From Corynebacterium sp. p3-SID1145 (lineage in GTDB: Bacteria; Actinomycetota; Actinomycetes; Mycobacteriales; Mycobacteriaceae), in NCBI GenBank assembly GCA_025144245.1, contig JALXXC010000001.1, positions 124,001 through 188,000 on the forward strand: a stretch of DNA of 64,000 nt, given 5' to 3'. The stretch's first letter is position 1, and each line of letters begins with the position of its first letter. This document shows positions 58,406 through 64,000 of the stretch, piece by piece. The notes under the pieces are model-generated. The model saw only the letters and a program-made list of their open reading frames with translations. It searched no databases and was not told the DNA's origin. Made by a program: the position numbers and the translations under genes.

Positions 58406-59155
58406 TTAGACCGCACCTCCCGTGCGCACGTCGACGACGCGGCCATCCTTCATCTCCACGATGCGCCCCGTTTCCTTCGCCAGATCCGGGTTGTGGGTGA
58501 TGAACACGATCGCCTTGCCGTACTCCTGGTTGAGCTGGTGGAACAAATCCATCACCATGCGGCCGGTCTCGGAGTCGAGCGCGCCCGTCGGCTCGTCGGC
58601 GAGCAGGAGGTCCGGGTCGTTGGCCAGGCTGCGCGCAATCGCCACTCGCTGCTTCTGGCCGCCGGAAAGCTCGTTCGGCGCGTGCTTGAGGCGGTCACCC
58701 ATGCCCACGAGATCGAGCAGCTCAGCGGCACGCTCTTCACGCTCGCGCTTGCCCACACCGGCGTACATCATCGGCATGGCCACGTTCTGCAGCGCGTTGA
58801 TGCGGCCGACCAAGTTGAAGTTCTGGAAGATGAAGCCGATGTTCTGGGAGCGGTACGACGCGAGCTCGTTGTCCACCTTCTGGAAGATATCTTCACCGTT
58901 GAACGCGTACCCGCCGTGCGTCGGCTTATCCAGCATGCCGATCAGGTTCATCAGAGTCGACTTGCCGCAGCCGGACGGACCCACGATAGACACGAACTCG
59001 CCATGGTCGGTCTCGAAGTCGATGCCGTGCAGGACTGTCAGCTCAGTGTCTTTGCCTTTGTTGTAGGTCTTGACGATCCCGCGCATGAAGATCAGTTTTT
59101 CGGGGTCGATCTTGACCATGGCCGGCTGTTCGCCGTCGTTGATGGCCGTGCTCAC
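58406..59155 (-). CDS. MacB/LolD-type ABC transporter ATPase
   Basis: 249 residues. Walker A is GPSGCGKSTLMNLIG (about 59-73), Q-loop FIFQNFNLV, signature ELSGGQKQRVAIARSLA, Walker B LLLADEPTGALDS and H-loop FITHNPDLA. GTG 59155 has GGGGAG 9 bases upstream. It is flanked by the adaptor lipoprotein gene (15-base gap) and the permease gene (3 bases), giving a complete tripartite-like exporter. Confidence 0.95.
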   Translation of the reverse strand: MSTAINDGEQPAMVKIDPEKLIFMRGIVKTYNKGKDTELTVLHGIDFETDHGEFVSIVGPSGCGKSTLMNLIGMLDKPTHGGYAFNGEDIFQKVDNELASYRSQNIGFIFQNFNLVGRINALQNVAMPMMYAGVGKREREERAAELLDLVGMGDRLKHAPNELSGGQKQRVAIARSLANDPDLLLADEPTGALDSETGRMVMDLFHQLNQEYGKAIVFITHNPDLAKETGRIVEMKDGRVVDVRTGGAV

Positions 59156-59170
59156 AGGGCTATTCTCCCC

Positions 59171-60697
59171 TTACTTATCTGACTTGTCGGCGTCTTTGGC
59201 TTTGTCAGCCTTGTCGTTCTTGGAGGTCTTGTCCGCGCCGGACGGAGCGAAATTCTCGTCGGAGATCTTGACGGTCTCGCCGACTCGGTCGCGGAAGTCC
59301 TCCGGCCACGCGATGACGACGTCGCCCTCCTTCAGCTCGCCGCTGGTGACCGCGATGTCGGTGTCGTTCTTCACGCCGGTCTTCACCGTGCGCTCTTCGA
59401 TCGTGCCCTCGGTTGCGTCCTTGTTGGCACGGTTCAGCACGAGGATCTTGTTCTCGTCGTAGACGGCGTCGAGCGGAATGCTCAACTGGCCGCGGTCTTC
59501 TTCGGTGATGACCTCAACACGGGCCGAGCCGCCAAGACGGAGTCCCTTGGTGTCGCCAGTGACCTCGATTTCAACCGGGAAGCTGATGCCGGTGTCCTTT
59601 TTGCTGTTCTGGCTGTCGTTGCCGCCGCCCTGCATGGCACGTGCGGCAGCCGCGGCACCACCGTCTTCGGCACCGTCGGCCATCGGTGCGACGCGGCGCA
59701 CCTTTCCCTCGAACTTCCGGTCGCCGGTGATCGGGGTGGTGAAAGTGACGCGGTTGCCTTCCTTCACATTTGCGACATCGGACTCGCGCACGGAGGCCTT
59801 GACCAGGTACCGGGAGGTGTCGGCCACGGTCATAAGAGCGCCGCCGGCCGGGGACCCTTCCTCGGCCTCGATCTTGGTCACCACACCGTTGATCGGGGAT
59901 GTGACCTCGCGCTCCTGCATCTGGTACTCGAGCATGCTCGTGTCACCGCCGGCGCCGCCGCCCTGCGCCATAGCCTGTTGCTCAGCCATGGCCTGCTGCT
60001 GCGACATCATCTCTTCCTCGGACATGCCAGCACCGGCACCTGCGCCGGCGCCAGCACCCTCGCCGCCAGGCATCTGGGCCTGCTGCTGGAGCGCCGCTTG
60101 CGCTTCCTGGGAGCCCTGCGCGCGGCCCTGCTCATGGGCCTGGTTCAGCGCCTCCTCGATCTGTTCGCGCGACGGGCCCTGCGGCGCGGGCGCCGGCGCC
60201 GGGGCCGGTCCGGGAGCTGGCACAGTGACGCTGCCCGGAATGATCGGTTTCAGGCAGTCCTCGATGGTCTTGCCTGCGTCGGCGACGATCTTTTTCAAGT
60301 CGCTCGCGGCGGTCATCTGCACCGGCGCGTCGCCTTCGCCTTGGCTCATCACCTGCTGGTTGGCCTGCTGCTGCGCGTCGATCTCGCGCTCGATGGAGCT
60401 GGTGTCCATGGTGACCAGCAACTGGCCCTGCTTGACCTTGTCGCCGACCGCAACGTGGATCTTCTCCACCGGGACCTGCAGGGTAGTAGAGATGCCAGCC
60501 TGGCGGATGGGTGCCACCGTGCCGTCGACGATGATGCTGTTGACCACGTCTTCCTTGGCCACGACATCGTATTCGCCGGCGCCGAGGGAGTTGCCGTCGT
60601 CCTTATTGTCGCCACCACCGCCGATTCCGCACGCAGTCACGAAGAACAGCGTGGATGCCACAGCGAGCGATGCTCCGGTCTTACGGATAGCTGACAC
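59171..60697 (-). CDS. Lipoprotein periplasmic-adaptor (HlyD/MacA-like) of the ABC exporter
   Basis: 508 residues. The signal peptide ends in the lipobox VTAC (Cys near 23). A lipoyl/barrel-sandwich half follows (QVPVEKIHVAVGDKVKQGQ), interrupted by a Pro-Ala run near 160-172, a Gln/Ala-rich helix and a Gly-Ala run near 215-225. The second half (REVTSPINGVVTKIEAEEGS) and beta-barrel domains come next, with a Lys/Asp-rich tail. The low-complexity insertion replaces the usual hairpin. GTG start with GAGGAG 8 bases upstream. Confidence 0.88.
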   Translation of the reverse strand: MSAIRKTGASLAVASTLFFVTACGIGGGGDNKDDGNSLGAGEYDVVAKEDVVNSIIVDGTVAPIRQAGISTTLQVPVEKIHVAVGDKVKQGQLLVTMDTSSIEREIDAQQQANQQVMSQGEGDAPVQMTAASDLKKIVADAGKTIEDCLKPIIPGSVTVPAPGPAPAPAPAPQGPSREQIEEALNQAHEQGRAQGSQEAQAALQQQAQMPGGEGAGAGAGAGAGMSEEEMMSQQQAMAEQQAMAQGGGAGGDTSMLEYQMQEREVTSPINGVVTKIEAEEGSPAGGALMTVADTSRYLVKASVRESDVANVKEGNRVTFTTPITGDRKFEGKVRRVAPMADGAEDGGAAAAARAMQGGGNDSQNSKKDTGISFPVEIEVTGDTKGLRLGGSARVEVITEEDRGQLSIPLDAVYDENKILVLNRANKDATEGTIEERTVKTGVKNDTDIAVTSGELKEGDVVIAWPEDFRDRVGETVKISDENFAPSGADKTSKNDKADKAKDADKSDK

Positions 60698-60775
60698 GTC
60701 TCATCTCCTCATTTAAGGACCGAAAAATAACCCTCAATGACCTTACACGACCATAAGGCGTAGACGATAGGCGAA

Positions 60776-61297
60776 TTACTCAGCCTGAATGTCCACTGGA
60801 CGCATCCCGAAGGCTCCCCACACGGCATCGGGCGGGAGCACTTCCACTGCGGCGATCCGCTCGTCAGCTGCGGCGAAACGCAAGGCCCTGCCGGTGTCGC
60901 GGACCACCGCGCCAACGATTTTCTCCCCCACTGCGATCCGGAAAATCTCCGTGCGGTCGCGCCCCGCCGCCGGCTCGCCAACGGGTTCCGGTGAGGCCCC
61001 GGCGGCAGCCACGGCGCTGACGCGGGCGACCGGCTCGCGCACCGCCGACGCCTGTTCCGGGGTGAGTTCGCGGGAGAAGGTTACTAGGGCGAAGGCGGGT
61101 TCATCCACGGACGCCGAATCCAGGGTGCCGGCGGCCCGAGCCGCGTAGTCGTCGAAGCTCTCTCCTGCTTCCTGCCCCAACTGGTCGCCATGCGGAACGG
61201 GGTCGACACCGGTGCGGGAACCGAGCAGGGCGACCGCGCCGATGAGGAGTGCGCCGACGACTAGAACGAGTCCCGCAGTGAATTCGCGGCGGTTCAT
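60776..61297 (-). CDS. Membrane-anchored protein of unknown function
   Basis: 173 residues. It begins [20 protein letters not shown], one N-terminal helix that anchors or secretes it, then a soluble Ala-rich domain ending [16 protein letters not shown] do not recognise the family. Its ATG overlaps the rluD stop (ATGA), so it is the third gene of lspA-rluD. The domain could belong to the envelope, but this is inference. Confidence 0.75.
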   Translation of the reverse strand: MNRREFTAGLVLVVGALLIGAVALLGSRTGVDPVPHGDQLGQEAGESFDDYAARAAGTLDSASVDEPAFALVTFSRELTPEQASAVREPVARVSAVAAAGASPEPVGEPAAGRDRTEIFRIAVGEKIVGAVVRDTGRALRFAAADERIAAVEVLPPDAVWGAFGMRPVDIQAE

Positions 61298-62208
61298 GCA
61301 CGCAGCTCGTCAACAGCGCGCTGGAGGTCCTCCGGGTACGGCGAAGAGACTTCCATCCAAGAGCCCGTCCCCGGGTGGGTGAAGCCGAGGGCGGTGGCGT
61401 GCAGCCATTGGCGCTTCAGTCCCAGTCGCTTGGTCAAGTTCGGGTCCGATCCGTACATCGGGTCACCGACGCAAGGGTGCCCCACCGAGGACATGTGGAC
61501 GCGGATCTGGTGGGTGCGTCCAGTTTCCAAGTGCACTTCGAGCAGGCTTGCCTCTCGGAACGCCTCGAGGACCTCGTAGTGGGTCACTGAGTGGCGGCCG
61601 TCCGTGGTCACTGCAAATTTCCAGCCTGACGACGGGTGGCGGCCGATGGGCGCATCGATGGTGCCCACGATCGGGTCGGGCAAGCCCTGCACCACGGCGT
61701 GGTAGGTCTTTTCCACCGTGCGCTCCTTGAACGCCCGCTTGAGCGCTGAATAGCCCTGAACCGAGTTGGCCACCACCATCACTCCGGAGGTGCCCACGTC
61801 GAGGCGCTGCACAATTCCCTTGCGCTCTGGCGGCCCAGCATCGGGAAGTTGGAAGCCCATCGCCACCAAACCCCCGACAACGGTCGGGCCTTCCCACCCC
61901 AGTGTCGGGTGCGCCGCCACCCCAACCGGTTTGTCAACGACGATGACATCTTCATCGTCATAGAGGATCTCCAAGCCTTCCACAGGCTCGTCCTTCGGCA
62001 TGGGCACTTGCTTGGGTCCAGGCAAGGTCACCTCGAGAGTCTGGCCCGGGGTGAGGCGGGTGGATTTAGAGACAGCGGTGCCGTCGATAAGCACCTCGAG
62101 CTCGGCGGCGACGGAGCGGGACACGCCGAAGGCCTTGGCCACAGCGGCATCGACGCGCATGCCGTCGAGGCCCTCCGGAACCATCATCGACCTGTACCCG
62201 CTGGGCAT
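61294..62208 (-). CDS. rluD: 23S rRNA pseudouridine synthase RluD-type
   Basis: 304 residues. An N-terminal S4 domain ([17 protein letters not shown]) is followed by the catalytic domain with [19 protein letters not shown], the signature with the catalytic Asp. [20 protein letters not shown] is near the end. The usual His before RLD is Gln here; VGTSG for KDTSG is common in actinobacteria. ATG 62208 has GGAG 5 bases upstream; GTG 62214 is an alternative. It follows lspA by 2 bases, a conserved pairing. Confidence 0.94.
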   Translation of the reverse strand: MPSGYRSMMVPEGLDGMRVDAAVAKAFGVSRSVAAELEVLIDGTAVSKSTRLTPGQTLEVTLPGPKQVPMPKDEPVEGLEILYDDEDVIVVDKPVGVAAHPTLGWEGPTVVGGLVAMGFQLPDAGPPERKGIVQRLDVGTSGVMVVANSVQGYSALKRAFKERTVEKTYHAVVQGLPDPIVGTIDAPIGRHPSSGWKFAVTTDGRHSVTHYEVLEAFREASLLEVHLETGRTHQIRVHMSSVGHPCVGDPMYGSDPNLTKRLGLKRQWLHATALGFTHPGTGSWMEVSSPYPEDLQRAVDELRA

Positions 62209-62210
62209 GC

Positions 62211-62822
62211 TCACTCCTCTCCCCCGCCGCAGCCTTTGTTCCTTCGTCCATCCGCTGGGCCGTCCTCTTTACTTTCCCCACCGTTTTCGATGAACAGCGT
62301 CTCCTCCTTGCTGAAGAAGATTGCGAGGACGAACACCGCAACACCGATGTTGATCGCGGTGTCTGCGAGGTTGAACACGGCGAAATCACCGACGGAAATG
62401 TAGTCGACGACATGGCCGAACCAGAACCCCGGCGGGCGGAACAGGCGGTCGATGAGGTTGCCCAGCGCGCCGCCGGCGACAAGAGCGATGCCCACAGCCG
62501 CCGAGCGGACTCGGAGCCGCGGCGCGGCGATGAGAGCGCCGACGACGAACGCCAACTGAATGGCGGTGATCAACCAGGTGAGGTTCTGCCCCATGGAAAA
62601 CGCAGCGCCGGAATTGAACAGCAGCAGCCAGCGGAACCAGTCGCCGATGACGGCAACGGGCTCTCCCGGGGTCAACGTGGCCACCATGACCTGTTTGACC
62701 ACCTGGTCCACGACCGCGACGGCGACTATGATGCCCGCGACCAGCGCGAGGTACGTGCGGCGGCGGGCATAAGCGGTGGAACCGGCTGTTGCCGTGGACG
62801 CGTTGGAAGAAGTGGTGCTCAT
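62211..62822 (-). CDS. lspA: Lipoprotein signal peptidase
   Basis: Aspartic membrane peptidase that removes signal peptides of diacylglyceryl-modified prolipoproteins. The 203-residue protein has four helices. NSGAAFSM lies in the first loop, and the catalytic aspartates are in GNLIDRLF followed by HVVDYI and in [14 protein letters not shown]- and C-terminal tails are longer than in E. coli. It acts after Lgt on the several lipoproteins encoded in the window. TACAGT 9 bases before the ATG may be its -10. Confidence 0.96.
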   Translation of the reverse strand: MSTTSSNASTATAGSTAYARRRTYLALVAGIIVAVAVVDQVVKQVMVATLTPGEPVAVIGDWFRWLLLFNSGAAFSMGQNLTWLITAIQLAFVVGALIAAPRLRVRSAAVGIALVAGGALGNLIDRLFRPPGFWFGHVVDYISVGDFAVFNLADTAINIGVAVFVLAIFFSKEETLFIENGGESKEDGPADGRRNKGCGGGEE

Positions 62823-62866
62823 CGTCGCCTTACTGTAGTCGTTTCGCCGTGCGGTAGGTTCAATGT

Positions 62867-63754
62867 GTGAGCATTAGGTTTCTCCCCGCAATCGCCGCCG
62901 CGGCCGCATTGAGCCTCACCGCGGCTCTTTCCGCGTGCTCGTCGCAGGATTCCGATCCGCTCGCGGAGGTCCCCGCCTTCGACGTCGACCCGCAGCGCGT
63001 GAAGCTCGTCGACGCGGGCGACGGCGAGAAGAAGGTGCTCTCCTACGCCACCGAGGGTGCGCAGCAGGCGACGAGCGTCGAGGTGGCGAACGGCATCTAC
63101 CAGGGCACTGTAGCCACCGACAAGGTCGATGCCGCCGCACCTCAGCCGGGCGCCGCGGACGCCCAGACACTGCAGCTGGATGTCACCAGCACGGGGACGA
63201 CCACCGATGTCGTCGCCGAAGGCTTCCGCATGCGCTGGTCCTTCAACCCCACCGGGCAGATCAACGACGTGAAGCTGCTCCCCGAGGACGGCAGCAGCGA
63301 CGAGGACCGCGAGCGCCTCGAGACCGCGTTGCTGCAGATCATGTCCTCCATGCCGGTCTTCCCGCGCGAGGAAGTCGGCGAAGGCGCAACGTGGACGTCG
63401 ACGGCGCAGACCCTCGGCCGGACTTCCATGAACCGCACGACCACCTACACCGTCACCAAGATCGAAGGGACGACGGTGACGCTCGACCTCGACATTTCCG
63501 AGGAGCCGCCGCGGGAAGCATCCAGCCTCATCCCCGACTCCGGCTCGAAACCGGATGCGGCCGCCCCCGACGCAGAGCAGCTCAACGAAGAGAGCTTCAA
63601 CACTACGTCGCAGGCGGAGGTCACGGTCGATCTGACCAAGCCGATCCCCGTGGCCGGACAGAATGCCGCAACGACGCGGCTTGTCTACGCCGGCCAAAAC
63701 CAAGACTTCAAGGTGGTCCAGGACGTGACCACCGCGACACGATACGGAAAGTAG
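62867..63754 (+). CDS. Secreted lipoprotein of unknown function
   Basis: 295 residues with a signal peptide ending LSAC-S (Cys near 24), Asp/Glu-rich beta-sheet sequence after it, and no other cysteine. Strands such as [20 protein letters not shown] and [20 protein letters not shown] suggest a beta-rich fold. GTG 62867 lies 6 bases after TAGGTT and has no ribosome site, so a leaderless start is likely. It is divergent from lspA and followed by an ABC-F gene 7 bases later. The family is not recognised. Confidence 0.8.
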   Translation: MSIRFLPAIAAAAALSLTAALSACSSQDSDPLAEVPAFDVDPQRVKLVDAGDGEKKVLSYATEGAQQATSVEVANGIYQGTVATDKVDAAAPQPGAADAQTLQLDVTSTGTTTDVVAEGFRMRWSFNPTGQINDVKLLPEDGSSDEDRERLETALLQIMSSMPVFPREEVGEGATWTSTAQTLGRTSMNRTTTYTVTKIEGTTVTLDLDISEEPPREASSLIPDSGSKPDAAAPDAEQLNEESFNTTSQAEVTVDLTKPIPVAGQNAATTRLVYAGQNQDFKVVQDVTTATRYGK

Positions 63755-63761
63755 CCGCATT

Positions 63762-64000
63762 ATGCCCGCACCGCTGCACATCGGACTCGACGGTGTTTCG
63801 TTCACCTACCCCGACGGGCACCGCGTCCTCACCGACGTCTCCTTCGCGGTTCCGTCCGGCTCCGTCACGGGCCTGATCGGCGAGAATGGCGCGGGAAAGT
63901 CGACCCTGCTCGGTGTCATTTCCGGCGACCTCGCCCCCACTGCGGGCACGCTGGTCACCCCGCCGGTCACCGGGTTCATCGCCCAGGAGACGTCGCTTCC
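63762..64000 (+). CDS. ABC-F-type ATPase (N-terminal part)
   Basis: The first 79 residues are visible before the window ends. [19 protein letters not shown] is followed by Walker [19 protein letters not shown]. The lack of a membrane part and the cytosolic start fit duplicated-ATPase ABC-F proteins, which act on ribosomes or in antibiotic resistance, but an ordinary ABC ATPase cannot be excluded from this fragment. Confidence 0.75.
   Translation, partial: MPAPLHIGLDGVSFTYPDGHRVLTDVSFAVPSGSVTGLIGENGAGKSTLLGVISGDLAPTAGTLVTPPVTGFIAQETSL

Noticed and set aside
61294..62208. VGTSG in the RluD signature as a lost active site
   Set aside because: The catalytic Asp is present and this variant is usual in actinobacterial RluD proteins.

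Overview
The window is a high-GC actinobacterial chromosome segment, most likely from a Corynebacterium that is more GC-rich than C. glutamicum. Several gene orders support this: amtB next to ftsY-smc-acyP, mutM-rnc-DUF177-sepIVA, hisDCB-MFS-hisHA-impA-hisFI followed by a Trp-associated membrane protein, a TrpC-like protein, lgt and pyk, and the glgX/treY/treZ region with ilvA and dnaE. TANNNT -10 boxes with almost no leader also fit. No tRNA, rRNA, CRISPR array, insertion sequence or phage gene was recognised. The genus comes from remembered gene order and protein style, not from a database search.

Layout. 1-11.3 kb (minus strand): ammonium transporter (cut by the window edge), SRP receptor FtsY, Smc, acylphosphatase, alanine/sodium symporter, MutM, RNase III, DUF177 protein and a DivIVA-like SepIVA protein. 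11.3-19.8 kb: NADP-glutamate dehydrogenase (minus), divergent glycerate kinase, two poorly known proteins, an M20 amidohydrolase and glycogen phosphorylase, closed by a strong terminator. 19.8-34.3 kb (minus): short UvrA paralog, pyruvate kinase, Lgt, a degenerate TrpC-like protein and the histidine cluster. Two terminators split hisDCB from MFS-hisHA-impA-hisFI. 34.3-43.3 kb: membrane protein and lipoprotein, then on the plus strand a TetR regulator, GlgX, a DnaQ-BRCT exonuclease, an unknown protein and TreY. 43.3-51.6 kb: MmpL exporter with its TetR regulator, S4 protein, small membrane protein, YigZ, a rearranged accessory stretch, and TreZ. 51.5-64 kb: IlvA, a secreted protein with an amber codon at position 2, DnaE, an ABC-permease/ATPase/lipoprotein-adaptor exporter, RluD, LspA, a lipoprotein and the start of an ABC-F ATPase.

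How the genes work together. GlgP and GlgX degrade glycogen. TreY and TreZ convert maltodextrin ends to trehalose, which corynebacteria need for mycolate transfer. The his genes encode PR-ATP hydrolysis through histidinol oxidation, except HisG and HisE, which are not here. Lgt and LspA process the lipoproteins that this window also encodes.

The most unusual part is 47.6-49.9 kb. Its order is a treZ start, a treY fragment, a three-gene lower-GC cassette, S4-gene and yigZ remnants, then intact treZ. This is the order expected if the treY-to-treZ segment was once tandemly duplicated and the redundant copies then decayed around the cassette. Other leads are a nested 36-bp palindrome over the mmpL promoter, a TrpC-like protein lacking two catalytic residues, and the codon-2 amber stop.
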